NCBI RefSeq assembly: GCF_017309955.1
Contig: NZ_CP021247.1
Coordinates: 3,621,001-3,685,000, forward strand
DNA length: 64,000 nt
Origin: Novosphingobium sp. KA1
Lineage (GTDB): Bacteria > Pseudomonadota > Alphaproteobacteria > Sphingomonadales > Sphingomonadaceae
Reading direction: 5' to 3'
A program made the translations under genes and the position numbers. Below are positions 9,891 to 19,220 of this stretch, in pieces (the stretch's first letter is position 1; each line of letters opens with the position of its first letter). The notes beneath the pieces are model-generated. The model was not told the DNA's origin, did not search any database, and was given only the letters and a program-made list of their open reading frames with translations.

Positions 9891-12569
9891 ATGCAGACTG
9901 AACCGCTCCGCGACTGGCATGCCCTGGCCACGGCAGAGGCACTGGCCTTCCTCGATACCGCGCCGCAGGGCCTCAGCGAAACCGAAGCCGCGCTGCGGCT
10001 GAAGGCCCATGGCCCCAACAGCCTGCCCGCCCCGCGCGGACGCAGCCCGTTGCTGCGTTTCCTGGCGCAGTTCCACAACGCGCTGATCTATTTCCTGCTG
10101 GCCTCGGCCCTGGCCGCGCTGCTGCTTCAACACGCGGTCGACGCGCTGGTGATCGTGGCCGTGGTGGTCGTCAACGCGGTGGTCGGCTTCATCCAGGAAG
10201 GCCGCGCGGAAAAGGCCTTGTCCGGCATGGAGAGCCTGATTTCGGACAAGGCCCATGTCGTGCGCGGCGGCCTTCGCGAAAGCGTCGATGCGGCCACGCT
10301 GGTGCCCGGCGATGTGGTCATGCTCGATGCCGGAGACCGGGTGCCGGCGGACCTGCGGCTGATCCGCGTGCGCGCCCTCGCGATCGAGGAAGCCGCGCTC
10401 ACCGGGGAATCGGTCGCCGCCGAAAAAGGCGAGCTCCCGGTCGCCGCCGATGCCCCGCTCGCCGAGCGTTCGGCCATGGCCTATTCCGGCACGCTCGTCG
10501 CGCGCGGTCAGGCCACCGGCGTGGTTGTCGCCACCGGCACCGCCACCGAGATCGGCCGGATAAACACCCTGCTCCAGTCCGTGCCCAGCCTCGCCACGCC
10601 CTTGCTGCGCCAGATCGACAGCTTCGCCGCCAGGCTGACCGCGGCGATCTCGCTCGGCGCCGCCGCGCTGTTCGCCTTCGCCGTGCTGGTGCGCGGCTTC
10701 GACTGGGTGGATGCGCTGATCGCGGTCGTGGCGCTGGCGGTCGGCGCCATTCCCGAGGGCCTGCCTGCGGTCATCACCATCACCCTTGCCATCGGCGTGC
10801 AGCGCATGGCCGCGCGCAAGGCGGTGATCCGCAAACTGCCCGCGGTCGAGACGCTGGGCGCGACTTCGGTGATCTGCACCGACAAGACCGGCACGCTCAC
10901 CCGCAACGAGATGATGGTCAGCCGGGTCATGACCGGCTTGCACGAACTGCGGGTCGAGGGCGGCGGCTACCTGCCCGAAGGGGCCATCACCTGCCGCGGC
11001 GGCCGCGACGATGCCGCCGCCATCGCCACTGCCGCCGACATCGTGCGCTGCGGCGTGCTGTGCAACGACGCCCACTTGCGGCAGGCCGACGGCATCTGGA
11101 CCGTCACCGGCGACCCGATGGAAGGCGCGCTCATCGCCCTCGCCCGCAAGACCGGGATCGACGAGGCGCATCTGCGCGGCGAATGGCGCCGCGTCGACGA
11201 AATCCCCTTCGACGCCAGCCACCGGCTGATGGCAACGCTATGCCGTAACGCCGCCGGACGCAGCCTGGTCTTCATCAAGGGCGCGCCCGAGGCGGTCCTG
11301 GCACTGGGCGCCAGCCGCGAGGATGCCGAGGCCTGGGAACTGGGCACGACGCGCGCCGCCGACGAAGGCGAGCGGGTGCTGGGCTTTGCCATGCGCGAAC
11401 TGCCCCCGGCCACCGAAAAGCTGGATTTCGGCCTGCTGCAAGGGGCAACGATGCTGGGCCTCATGGGCTTCATCGATCCCCCGCGCGAGGAGGCACGACG
11501 GGCAATCGCCGAGTGCCGCTCCGCCGGGATCGCGGTCAGGATGATCACCGGCGATCATGCCGGAACCGCCCTCGCCATCGCCCGCCAGCTGGCGCTGGCC
11601 GATGCCCCCCGCGCTCTCACCGGCACCCAGATCGAGGCGATGAGCGACGCGGAACTGGCCGAGGCGGTGCCCCGCACCGCCGTCTTTGCCCGCGCCAGCC
11701 CCGAACACAAGCTGCGCATCGTCCGCGCGCAGCAAGCGCGCGGCGCCATCGTCGCCATGACCGGCGACGGGGTGAACGACGCGCCCTCGCTCAAGCAGGC
11801 CGACGTCGGCACCGCGATGGGCCTTTCCGGCACCCAGGCCGCGCGCGAGGCGGCGGAAATGGTGCTGCTCGACGACAACTTCGCCTCGATCGTCGCCGCC
11901 GTGCGCGAGGGACGCACCGTCTACGACAATATCCGCAAGGTCATCGCCTGGACCCTGCCGACCAATGGCGGCGAGGGCATCGCGGTGATCCTGGCCATCC
12001 TCCTCGGTTTTGCCCTGCCGATGACCGCCACGCAGATCCTCTGGATCAACCTGGTGATGACGGTGACGCTGGGCCTCGTCCTCGCCTTCGAACCGCCGGA
12101 ACCGGGGATCATGGCGCGCCCGCCCCGCCGCCGCGATGCGCCGCTGCTCTCGGCCTTCCTGCTCTGGCGGGTGCTGCTGGTCTCGGTGCTGTTCGCCGCC
12201 GTGCTGCTGGCCGTGTTCTTCGGCGCGCAATGGGCCGGGGACAGCCTGCGCGAAGCGCGCACGATGGTCGTCAACATGCTGGTGATCGCCGAGATCTTCT
12301 ACTTGTTCAACGTCCGCTACATGCACATGCGATCCCTGAGCCACGCCGGCCTGCAAGGCACCCGCGCGGTGCTGATCGCGGTGGGCGGCGCGGTCATCGC
12401 GCAGCTTGCCTTCACTTATGCGCCGCCCTTGCAGGCGGTGTTCGATACCGCCCCGCTCTCGATCCGCGACGGCGCGGCGATGCTGGCAATCGGCGCCGCG
12501 ATGTTTTTCCTGCTCGAAGCCGAGAAGGCGCTGATGCGAAAGCTCGGCTGGTTCGAGGAACTGGCCTGA
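9891..12569 (+). CDS. P2-type cation-transporting ATPase
   Basis: An 892-residue inner-membrane pump. Order of parts: cation_ATPase_N (1-75), TGES actuator loop (171-174), PEGLPA in helix M4 (288-293), phosphorylated Asp331 in CTDKTGTLT, hinge MTGDGVNDAP, and six C-terminal helices. The overall pattern is that of Ca2+/H+-type P2A ATPases. In M6, however, the SERCA NLVTDG segment reads NLVMTV, so the aspartate that binds calcium is a threonine. The transported ion is therefore uncertain. The ATG at 9891 has GGAGG 4 nt upstream; a GTG 17 codons earlier is possible but has no ribosome site. It converges on the universal stress gene with only 3 nt between stops. Confidence 0.93.
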   Translation: MQTEPLRDWHALATAEALAFLDTAPQGLSETEAALRLKAHGPNSLPAPRGRSPLLRFLAQFHNALIYFLLASALAALLLQHAVDALVIVAVVVVNAVVGFIQEGRAEKALSGMESLISDKAHVVRGGLRESVDAATLVPGDVVMLDAGDRVPADLRLIRVRALAIEEAALTGESVAAEKGELPVAADAPLAERSAMAYSGTLVARGQATGVVVATGTATEIGRINTLLQSVPSLATPLLRQIDSFAARLTAAISLGAAALFAFAVLVRGFDWVDALIAVVALAVGAIPEGLPAVITITLAIGVQRMAARKAVIRKLPAVETLGATSVICTDKTGTLTRNEMMVSRVMTGLHELRVEGGGYLPEGAITCRGGRDDAAAIATAADIVRCGVLCNDAHLRQADGIWTVTGDPMEGALIALARKTGIDEAHLRGEWRRVDEIPFDASHRLMATLCRNAAGRSLVFIKGAPEAVLALGASREDAEAWELGTTRAADEGERVLGFAMRELPPATEKLDFGLLQGATMLGLMGFIDPPREEARRAIAECRSAGIAVRMITGDHAGTALAIARQLALADAPRALTGTQIEAMSDAELAEAVPRTAVFARASPEHKLRIVRAQQARGAIVAMTGDGVNDAPSLKQADVGTAMGLSGTQAAREAAEMVLLDDNFASIVAAVREGRTVYDNIRKVIAWTLPTNGGEGIAVILAILLGFALPMTATQILWINLVMTVTLGLVLAFEPPEPGIMARPPRRRDAPLLSAFLLWRVLLVSVLFAAVLLAVFFGAQWAGDSLREARTMVVNMLVIAEIFYLFNVRYMHMRSLSHAGLQGTRAVLIAVGGAVIAQLAFTYAPPLQAVFDTAPLSIRDGAAMLAIGAAMFFLLEAEKALMRKLGWFEELA

Positions 12570-12572
12570 AAC

Positions 12573-13388
12573 TCAGCCCGGCAGCCGTACCATCAGCGTA
12601 TCCGGCCTGATCCAGGCAAGCAGCGAATTGGCGCGGCTGCCGCCGGTCAATTGCCGCAGCGCGCCGCCGCCCTGGGTTCCCAGCACGACCAGATCGGCGT
12701 CGTAATCCTCGATCGCCCGGCCAACCGCCGCCTCGGCCTCGCCGCTTGCCAGCACCCCCTCGATGCGTCCGGCAAAGGGCGCCAGGTCGTCCGAGGCCAG
12801 AAATTCGGCGAGGCCGCTTTGCGCGCGGGCAAGCGTTTCCTCGCGCACATGGTCGGCCACGCCCCAGCTTTCGAAACCGATGTGGAACACGTGCACGACC
12901 CGGATCGCCGCATCGGGAATGAGCCGCGCGGCGGTAAGGATCGCCTGCTTCGAGGCGGGCGAGAAGTCGCTCGGCACAAGAATGCGGCGATAGAGCCCGC
13001 GCGGGCGCTGCTTGACCACCAGCACCGGCACTTCGGCATGGCGCAGCAGGTAATCGATCGCGGTGCCGAGGAAATAGTCCGAAATCTGGTTGAACCGGGC
13101 GACGCCGGCCACGATCAGCTGCGCCCCGCGCTCTTTGGCGATACGGGCGATGGTGCCCGGCGGCGAGCCTTCGGGGACCAGCACGTCGGCCGCGGCGGCG
13201 CCCGGCGGCAGGATTTCACGGACACGTTGCTGCAAGGCCGCGTCCGACACGCCGTCGTGCCCCTCGTCCTTGCGCACATGCACCACTTCGACCACCAGGC
13301 CGAGATCGCGCCCCAGTTCGAAGGCACGGTCGACCGCGCGGTCGCTCCGCGCGCTAAGATCGGTTGCGACCAGGATCGGGGACGTCAT
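12573..13388 (-). CDS. Universal stress protein with two UspA domains
   Basis: 271 residues in two tandem UspA-like halves. The first begins PILVATDLSARSDRAVDRAF; the second begins RRILVPSDFSPASKQAIL and ends with the nucleotide-loop-like LVVLGTQGGGALRQLTGGS. The first half lacks a clear G-2x-G-9x-G motif, which is common in tandem proteins. It is a cytosolic stress protein of undefined ligand. Start is the ATG at 13388 with AGGAG about 10 nt upstream; the longer open frame has no matching features. Its 3' end abuts the P-type ATPase, so any link is by stress regulation only. Confidence 0.9.
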   Translation of the reverse strand: MTSPILVATDLSARSDRAVDRAFELGRDLGLVVEVVHVRKDEGHDGVSDAALQQRVREILPPGAAAADVLVPEGSPPGTIARIAKERGAQLIVAGVARFNQISDYFLGTAIDYLLRHAEVPVLVVKQRPRGLYRRILVPSDFSPASKQAILTAARLIPDAAIRVVHVFHIGFESWGVADHVREETLARAQSGLAEFLASDDLAPFAGRIEGVLASGEAEAAVGRAIEDYDADLVVLGTQGGGALRQLTGGSRANSLLAWIRPDTLMVRLPG

Positions 13389-13489
13389 CTCGGCACCACT
13401 CCTATCAAATTCGACCTCGCAATCAGACACCTGTCCGGTGCGGCAGGCAAGGCCGCACTTACGCCCCAGGCGGCGCGGACACATTCCGC

Positions 13490-14239
13490 CTAGCCCCCGA
13501 CGACGTTGTAGCCGCTGTCGACGTAGATCGTCTGCCCGGTCACGAAGCGCGCCCTCGGGCCCAGCAGGAACGCCGCCATCTGGCCGATCTGCTCGACCGT
13601 CACCAGCTGGTGCAGCGGCGCCTTGTCGGAGGCGAGGCGGATCAGTTCGTCAAGGTGCGAGAGACCCGAGGCCGCCCGCGTGCGCACCGGCCCGGTCGAG
13701 AGCGCGTTGACGCGGATGCCCTGCGCGCCCAGTTCATCGGCGAGATAACGCACGCTCGCCTCCAGCGCGGCCTTGACCGGCCCCATGATGCCGTAGCCCG
13801 GCACCACCTTTTCGGAACCGTAGAAACTCATCGTCAGGATCGATCCGCCGCCCGCCATCAGCGGCTCGGCATGGCGCGCCAGCCGGATCAGCGAATGGCA
13901 GGAAACGTCCATCGCGGTGCGAAAGCCTTCGGCGGAGCTGTCCACCACCCGCCCGTGCAGGTCGTCCTTGGGGGCATAGGCGATCGAATGGAGCAGGAAA
14001 TCGAGCCCGCCCCAACGCGCGGCGATCTCGGCAAACAGGGCCTCGACCTGCGCCGGGTCGGTAACGTCGAGCGGCGTGAAGATCGGCGCCTCGAGTTCCT
14101 GCGCCAGCGGCTCGACAAAGCGCCGGGCCTTGTCGTTCTGGTAGGTGATGGCAAGTTCCGCCCCCGCCTCGCGCAGGACTTCCGCACAGCCCCAGGCCAG
14201 CGACTGGTCGTTCGCCATGCCCACGATCAATCCACGCAT
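13490..14239 (-). CDS. fabI: Enoyl-[acyl-carrier-protein] reductase, FabI type
   Basis: A short-chain dehydrogenase that reduces enoyl-ACP in the last step of fatty acid elongation. 249 residues, a little shorter than E. coli FabI (262) because the N-terminus starts directly at RGLIVGMANDQSLAWG. FabI-specific features are the YQNDKARRFVEPLA segment after the nucleotide fold, LLHSIAYAPKDDLHG, and the active pair Tyr149-(6)-Lys156 (PGYGIMGPVKAALEA). The residue aligned with E. coli Tyr146 is Phe139. It starts 47 nt after the end of an ABC efflux operon on the same strand and may be co-transcribed. Whether it is the only FabI of the genome cannot be told here. Confidence 0.88.
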   Translation of the reverse strand: MRGLIVGMANDQSLAWGCAEVLREAGAELAITYQNDKARRFVEPLAQELEAPIFTPLDVTDPAQVEALFAEIAARWGGLDFLLHSIAYAPKDDLHGRVVDSSAEGFRTAMDVSCHSLIRLARHAEPLMAGGGSILTMSFYGSEKVVPGYGIMGPVKAALEASVRYLADELGAQGIRVNALSTGPVRTRAASGLSHLDELIRLASDKAPLHQLVTVEQIGQMAAFLLGPRARFVTGQTIYVDSGYNVVGG

Positions 14240-14286
14240 CAGCCGCCCCTCTTTCCGCCAGTACCGCCCGTTTGTCGTCGCGCCTG

Positions 14287-15495
14287 CTACTCGTGCCGAA
14301 GCGCGTCGATAGGATTGAGGCTCGCCGCGCGGCGGGCCGGGAAATAACCGAAGATCACCCCGATCGCCGCCGAAACCGCAAAGGCACCGAGGTTGACGGC
14401 GGGTTCGAAGATCCACGGCACGTTCATCAGCGGCACCGCGATGGCCACCACGACCTGCGCCAGCACCAGCCCGATCAGCCCGCCAAGGCACGAGAGCACG
14501 ATGGCCTCGACCAGGAACTGCATCAGCACCTCGCTCGCCACCGCGCCGATGGCGAGACGGATGCCGATCTCGCGCGTGCGCTCGGTCACCGAGACCAGCA
14601 TGATGTTCATGATGCCGATGCCGCCGACCACCAGGCTGATCGCCGCCACCGCCGCAACGATGCTGGTCAGCATCGAGGTGGTCTGGGTCAGCGTATCGGA
14701 AATCTGCTTGGTGTCGAAGATGTTGAAGTCGTCTTCCTTGCCCGCGGTGATCCGCCGCCGTTCGCGCAGCAGGTTGGCGAGCGTGGATTGCACCTGCTCG
14801 CTGGAATAGTGGTCGTCGATGCCCACCAGGATCGTGCGCACCGTGGTGGTGCCGAGATAACGCCGCTGCACGGTCTTGAGCGGCATGATCACGGTATCGT
14901 CCTGATCGCCGCCGAACCCGGCCTGCCCCTTGGTGCTGAGCAGCGCGATCACGTCGCAGCTGACATTGCCGAGGCGGAACCGCTTGCCGACCGGATCGGC
15001 ATTGCCGAACAGGTTCTTCGCCACCGTCGTGCCGATGATGCACACCGCCTTGCCGGCGCTTTCCTCGTCCGGCGAGAACAGCCGCCCTTCCTGCAAGGGC
15101 CAGGGCGAGATCCGGAAGTAGTCCGCAGTGGTGCCATTGATCGTGGTGGACCAGTTGGCCCCCTCGTAGATCGCCGTCGCGCTCGACGAGACGGACGGCG
15201 CCGCCGCGGTCACCCCGCCCACCTGCTGGCGGATCGCGGCGATGTCGGCCAGTTCGAAATCGCGCGGGGTGGTGCCGCCGCCGCCGCGCCCGAAGCCCTG
15301 ACCGGGGCGGACCTGAAGGATATTGGTGCCCAGCGCCGCGATCTGCTGGGTCACCGCCGCCGTCGTCGCCTTGCCCAGCGTCACCATCGAGACCACCGCG
15401 CCCACGCCGATGACGATGCCCAGCATCGTCAGCAGCGAACGCAGCACGTGGCGGCGGATCGAGCGCAGCGCGAGCAGGAAGATCGTGCCCAGCAT
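14287..15495 (-). CDS. MacB-type ABC transporter permease
   Basis: 402 residues with the MacB/FtsX architecture: an N-terminal helix (ALRSIRRHVLRSLLTMLGIV), a periplasmic MacB_PCD-like domain (about 45-245) and three C-terminal helices forming the FtsX core (about 275-395), ending NPIDALRHE. In E. coli MacB the ATPase and permease are fused; here they are separate proteins, as in YknYZ-type systems. A glycine-rich stretch (GQGFGRGGGGTTPRD) lies in the periplasmic domain. The ATG overlaps the stop of the ATPase gene by one base (TGATG), implying coupled translation. It works with the adaptor and outer-membrane factor upstream as a tripartite exporter. Confidence 0.93.
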   Translation of the reverse strand: MLGTIFLLALRSIRRHVLRSLLTMLGIVIGVGAVVSMVTLGKATTAAVTQQIAALGTNILQVRPGQGFGRGGGGTTPRDFELADIAAIRQQVGGVTAAAPSVSSSATAIYEGANWSTTINGTTADYFRISPWPLQEGRLFSPDEESAGKAVCIIGTTVAKNLFGNADPVGKRFRLGNVSCDVIALLSTKGQAGFGGDQDDTVIMPLKTVQRRYLGTTTVRTILVGIDDHYSSEQVQSTLANLLRERRRITAGKEDDFNIFDTKQISDTLTQTTSMLTSIVAAVAAISLVVGGIGIMNIMLVSVTERTREIGIRLAIGAVASEVLMQFLVEAIVLSCLGGLIGLVLAQVVVAIAVPLMNVPWIFEPAVNLGAFAVSAAIGVIFGYFPARRAASLNPIDALRHE

Positions 15496-16211
15496 CAGCC
15501 GGCCACTCCGCTCTCAGCCGCCGCGCCCTGCTCGATCCGGTCGATCAGCCCGTCCTTGAAGTGGACGATCCGCCGCGCGTATTCGGCCATGTCGGGCTCG
15601 TGCGTGACCATCAGCACGGTGATCCCGGAATTGCGGTTGAGCGCGGACAGGAACTCCATGATCTCCACCGAACGCTGGCTGTCGAGGTTGCCGGTGGGTT
15701 CGTCCGCCAGCAGCACCGCCGGATTGGTGACGATGGCCCGGGCAATCGCGACGCGCTGCTGCTGCCCGCCGGACAGTTCGCCCGGCGTATGGTGCGCCCA
15801 GTCGGCCAGGCCCACCCGGTCCAGCGCCTCCATCGCCATCTTGCGCCGGTCCTGCCGGGCATCGCCGCGATAGAGCAGCGGCAGCTCCACGTTCTCCAGC
15901 GCCGACGTGCGCGCCAGCAGGTTGAAGCCCTGGAACACGAAGCCGAGATGCTTGCGGCGCAGCAGGGCACGCTGGTCGCGGTCGAGCGTCTCCACGTGGT
16001 GGCCATGGAACAGGTATTGCCCGCCGCTTGCCACATCGAGGCAGCCCAGGATGTTCATCATCGTCGACTTGCCCGAGCCCGACGGCCCCATCACCGCCAC
16101 GAAGTCCCCGGCGGCGACGTCGAGATCGACCCCCTTGAGCGCCCGGAACGCGGTTTCACCGGTGCCGAAGACCTTGGTGATCCCGCTCAGGGCAATGATC
16201 GGCCGGGACAC
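15495..16211 (-). CDS. MacB-type ABC transporter ATP-binding protein
   Basis: 238 residues. Walker A GPSGSGKST, signature LSGGQQQRVAIARA, Walker B VLLADEPTGNLD and H-loop VTHEPD are all intact, placing it in the LolD/MacB subfamily that powers extraction of substrates from the periplasm. It starts with GTG at 16211, 11 nt after the adaptor gene, and its stop overlaps the permease start. Substrate class cannot be read from the sequence; relatives export macrolides, peptides, siderophores or lipoproteins. Confidence 0.95.
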   Translation of the reverse strand: MSRPIIALSGITKVFGTGETAFRALKGVDLDVAAGDFVAVMGPSGSGKSTMMNILGCLDVASGGQYLFHGHHVETLDRDQRALLRRKHLGFVFQGFNLLARTSALENVELPLLYRGDARQDRRKMAMEALDRVGLADWAHHTPGELSGGQQQRVAIARAIVTNPAVLLADEPTGNLDSQRSVEIMEFLSALNRNSGITVLMVTHEPDMAEYARRIVHFKDGLIDRIEQGAAAESGVAG

Positions 16212-16222
16212 CGCCGCGCCTC

Positions 16223-17551
16223 TCAGCTGCCGCCCGGCGCGAGTTGCCCGGTGATGACTTCCATGCCCGGCCGGAGCGAGCCGCCGGTCACTTCGGTCTG
16301 CTGGCCGTTGCTGGAGCCCATCACGATCTCCACCGCCTGCGGCGTGCCATCGGCGCCCAGCACGTAGATCGTGCGCCGCGAGCCGCGTTCGAGCGTCGCG
16401 CTCTTGCTGGCGCCGCCGCCGCCGCGCCGGGGCGGACGGAAACCGATCGCCGAGGTGACGCCGCCCGACTTGCCGCCCGCGCCCGCGCTCTGCGGCGTGA
16501 ACGAGAGCGCGGCATTGGGGATCAGCAGCACCCCGGTCTTGTCCGAGGTGACGATTTCCGCCGTCGCGGTCATGCCCGGTCGCAGCCGGAAATCGGCATT
16601 GGCGACCGAGAGATCGGCGGCATAGGACACCACCTGCCCGCTGGAACTGCTGGTCGTGGCGGTCGAGCTCGACGATGTCGCCGAGGATACCGTGAGGTTC
16701 GAGCCGATTTCCACGCGCGTGATCTTCGCCGGGAAGGAATCGCCGGGGAAGGCATCGACCGTGAAGGTCGCCGCCTGCCCTTCCTTCACCGTGCCGACGT
16801 CCGCCTCGTCGATCGCCACTTCCAGTTTCATGCTGCTGAGGTCTTCGGCGATCACGAAGAGCGTCGGCGTGTTGAACGAGGAGGCGACCGTCTGGCCGGG
16901 ATCGACCTCCCGCGCGAGCACCACGCCCGAGACCGGCGAGACGATCAGCGCGCGCGAGCGCTGGGTCTGGCTCTGTGCCAGCGTCGCACGGGCGGCCGCG
17001 ACATTGGCCTCGGCCGTCTTCACCGCCGCCGCCGCGCGCTGGACGTCGGCGCGGCCCGCCTGCAACTCGGTCTTCGACGGCACCTTGCCGCCCGACAGCC
17101 GCGAGACTTCCTCCAGCCGCGCCAGCTGCGCCTGCGATTCCGCCAGGGTCGCCTTGTTCTGCGCCACTTGCGCCAGATTGGCGTTCACTTGCGCGGTGTA
17201 CTGGCGGATCTGGTCCTCGATCTGCTCGGGATCGATCTCGGCCAGCACCTGCCCTTTCTTAACCCGGTCGTTGACGTCGACCAGCACCTTGACCACGAGG
17301 CCGGAAAGCTGCGAGCCGACCGTCACCTGGTTGGTCGGCGCCAGCTTGCCGGTGGCGGAGACCGTCGTCACCAGACGCCCCTTCTCGGCCCGGGTCGTGG
17401 CATAGGCCGTCTTCTCGGCGCCCCGAAAACACTGCGAGAGCAGCAAGGCCAGCACGACCAGCACCGCCAGCGCCGTCCAGACCGCCCATTTGCGCTGCCA
17501 CAGCGCCCGCTTGTCCGCGCCGAGGAATTCGTCGAGGGTTTCGTCGGCCAT
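16223..17551 (-). CDS. MacA/HlyD-type periplasmic adaptor of the ABC exporter
   Basis: 442 residues: one N-terminal membrane helix (WTALAVLVVLALLLSQC), then the lipoyl/barrel-sandwich half (GQLSGLVVKVLVDVNDRV region), a coiled-coil hairpin (about 125-200, AQVNANLAQVAQNKATLAES) and the beta-barrel and membrane-proximal domains. Two low-complexity inserts are unusual: a Ser/Thr run (SSATSSSSTATTSSSSGQ) and a Gly/Arg stretch (RPPRRGGGGASKSA) near the C-terminus. It joins the inner-membrane ABC pair to the outer-membrane channel. The start lies 2 nt after the stop of the outer-membrane factor gene. Confidence 0.93.
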   Translation of the reverse strand: MADETLDEFLGADKRALWQRKWAVWTALAVLVVLALLLSQCFRGAEKTAYATTRAEKGRLVTTVSATGKLAPTNQVTVGSQLSGLVVKVLVDVNDRVKKGQVLAEIDPEQIEDQIRQYTAQVNANLAQVAQNKATLAESQAQLARLEEVSRLSGGKVPSKTELQAGRADVQRAAAAVKTAEANVAAARATLAQSQTQRSRALIVSPVSGVVLAREVDPGQTVASSFNTPTLFVIAEDLSSMKLEVAIDEADVGTVKEGQAATFTVDAFPGDSFPAKITRVEIGSNLTVSSATSSSSTATTSSSSGQVVSYAADLSVANADFRLRPGMTATAEIVTSDKTGVLLIPNAALSFTPQSAGAGGKSGGVTSAIGFRPPRRGGGGASKSATLERGSRRTIYVLGADGTPQAVEIVMGSSNGQQTEVTGGSLRPGMEVITGQLAPGGS

Positions 17552-17553
17552 GC

Positions 17554-19107
17554 TCAGTCGGTTTCCTGTGCCTTGGTGCCCTGCCGCGCAACGGCCGGAC
17601 GGCCCGCGAGCGTGGTGTAGTCCTGCCGCGCGTCCCAGCCGCCGCCCAGCGCGTCGTAAAGCGCGACCAGGGCGTTCGCCCGGTCGGCATGGGCCAGCAC
17701 CAGCCCGTTGCGGGCCGAAACCAGCGCGGCTTCCTGGGTGTTGAGGGTGGTGAAATCGGTAAGGCCCGAGCGGTACTGCATGCGCGCCAGCAGCGCCGAA
17801 CTGCTGGCCGCATCCAGCGCCTCGGCCAGTTCCTTCTCGCGCGTTTCGGCACTCCGCAGCGCGACCACGGCATTCTCGACATCCTCCAGCGCGGTCAGCA
17901 CCGAGGACTTGTAGGCCGCGAAGGCGCCCTGCGCCGCCGCCTCGTTCGAACGGACCTGCGCGTTCAGTCGCCCGCCGTTGAAGATCGCCTGGCTGATCCC
18001 GCCGAACAGGCCGCCGGTGATCGTGTCGAACAGCCCGCTGAAACTGCGCGCATTGGTGTCGAGGCTACCGGAGATGGTAAGCTGCGGATAGAGCTGCGCC
18101 CTGGCCACGCCGATCTGCGCGGTGGTGGCGGCAAGGTTGCGCTCGGCCGCACGCACGTCGGGCCGCTGGCGCAGGACATTGGCGGGAATGCCGACGCCAA
18201 CCCCGTCCGGCCCCACCATGTCCGGCCCGCGCGGGATCCGCCGAACCGTTTCCAGCAGCGGCTTCACCGCGCCCGGCGCCTGCCCGGTGAGCACGCCGAT
18301 GCGCGAGACGGCGGCGTTGTATTGCTGCTCCAGCGACGGGATCGCCGCCGCCGCCTGCGCCCGGCTGGAGCGCGCCTGCTGCTCGTCGAGCGAGGAGACC
18401 AGCCCTGCCATCACCCGCCAGCGGGCGATCTCGAGGTTCTCGTCCTGGATCGCGAGGCTGGCCCGGGCATTGGCGATCTGCGCCTGATAGCCCCGCGCCA
18501 GCACGTAGTTGCGCGCAAGTTCGCTTTCCACCGTCAGCAGCGTGGCCGCATAGTCGAAACCGGCGCCTTCGAACTGCGCCCTGCTCGCCTCCACCGCGCG
18601 GCGATTGCCGCCGAACAGGTCAAGCTGGTAACTGGCATCGAGCCCGAGCGTGAAGCTGGTACTGCCGCCGCCTCCGGTGGTGGTGACGGTGCCGTCCGGC
18701 AAGGTCAGCGTGGTGCCGCCGCCTTTCAGCGTTTCGGTGCGGTTGACACTGCCCGAGCCCGACAGCGACGGCAGCAGGGCCGCGCGGCTGATGACCAGCG
18801 CCTCGCGCGCCTGCCGCAAGCGGGCCTGCGCCTGCGCCAGATCGAGGTTGGCACCGGCAGCCTGCTCCACCAGCTGGGTGAGCACGGGATCGTCGAACTT
18901 GCGCCACCAGGCGGTCAGATCCTCACCGCCGGGCGGAGCGGTGACCGACCACTGGTCCGGCACCCCCAGCTGCGCCGCGCTGCTCGGGACATAGTCCGGC
19001 CCGGCGGCGCAGCCGGAAAGCAGGCACAAGACCAGAGCCGGGGCCAGCGCTTGGGGCGGGATGAGCGGGCACGCCAGGATACGGACGATTGCGGCTCGCA
19101 AGATCAC
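17554..19107 (-). CDS. Outer-membrane efflux factor (NodT/TolC family lipoprotein)
   Basis: 517 residues, first gene of the four-gene exporter operon. The N-terminus carries a signal peptide ending in the lipobox LSGC with the acylated Cys at residue 33, followed by AAGPDYVP, typical of OprM/NodT-type factors. Two OEP repeats with long helices (LAQAQARLRQAREALVISRA; later LAATTAQIGVARAQLYPQL) form the periplasmic tunnel. The start is a GTG at 19107 with GGAG 5 nt upstream. Downstream genes follow at 2, 11 and -1 nt, so the set is translated as a unit. Confidence 0.93.
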   Translation of the reverse strand: MILRAAIVRILACPLIPPQALAPALVLCLLSGCAAGPDYVPSSAAQLGVPDQWSVTAPPGGEDLTAWWRKFDDPVLTQLVEQAAGANLDLAQAQARLRQAREALVISRAALLPSLSGSGSVNRTETLKGGGTTLTLPDGTVTTTGGGGSTSFTLGLDASYQLDLFGGNRRAVEASRAQFEGAGFDYAATLLTVESELARNYVLARGYQAQIANARASLAIQDENLEIARWRVMAGLVSSLDEQQARSSRAQAAAAIPSLEQQYNAAVSRIGVLTGQAPGAVKPLLETVRRIPRGPDMVGPDGVGVGIPANVLRQRPDVRAAERNLAATTAQIGVARAQLYPQLTISGSLDTNARSFSGLFDTITGGLFGGISQAIFNGGRLNAQVRSNEAAAQGAFAAYKSSVLTALEDVENAVVALRSAETREKELAEALDAASSSALLARMQYRSGLTDFTTLNTQEAALVSARNGLVLAHADRANALVALYDALGGGWDARQDYTTLAGRPAVARQGTKAQETD

Positions 19108-19220
19108 GGAACTCCACCAGTCGCATTGGAGGAGCCCGAAGATGTCCCTGTTTTGCCTTTCAGGTCAAGAGGTAAGAAACCGTATGAACAGGAACCGGGA
19201 GGATCCGGCGCCGCTGCGGA

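Noticed and set aside
13490..15043. A longer reading of the FabI gene extending into the permease region
   Set aside because: Upstream codons are an out-of-frame translation of the permease; FabI homology starts at the ATG at 14239.
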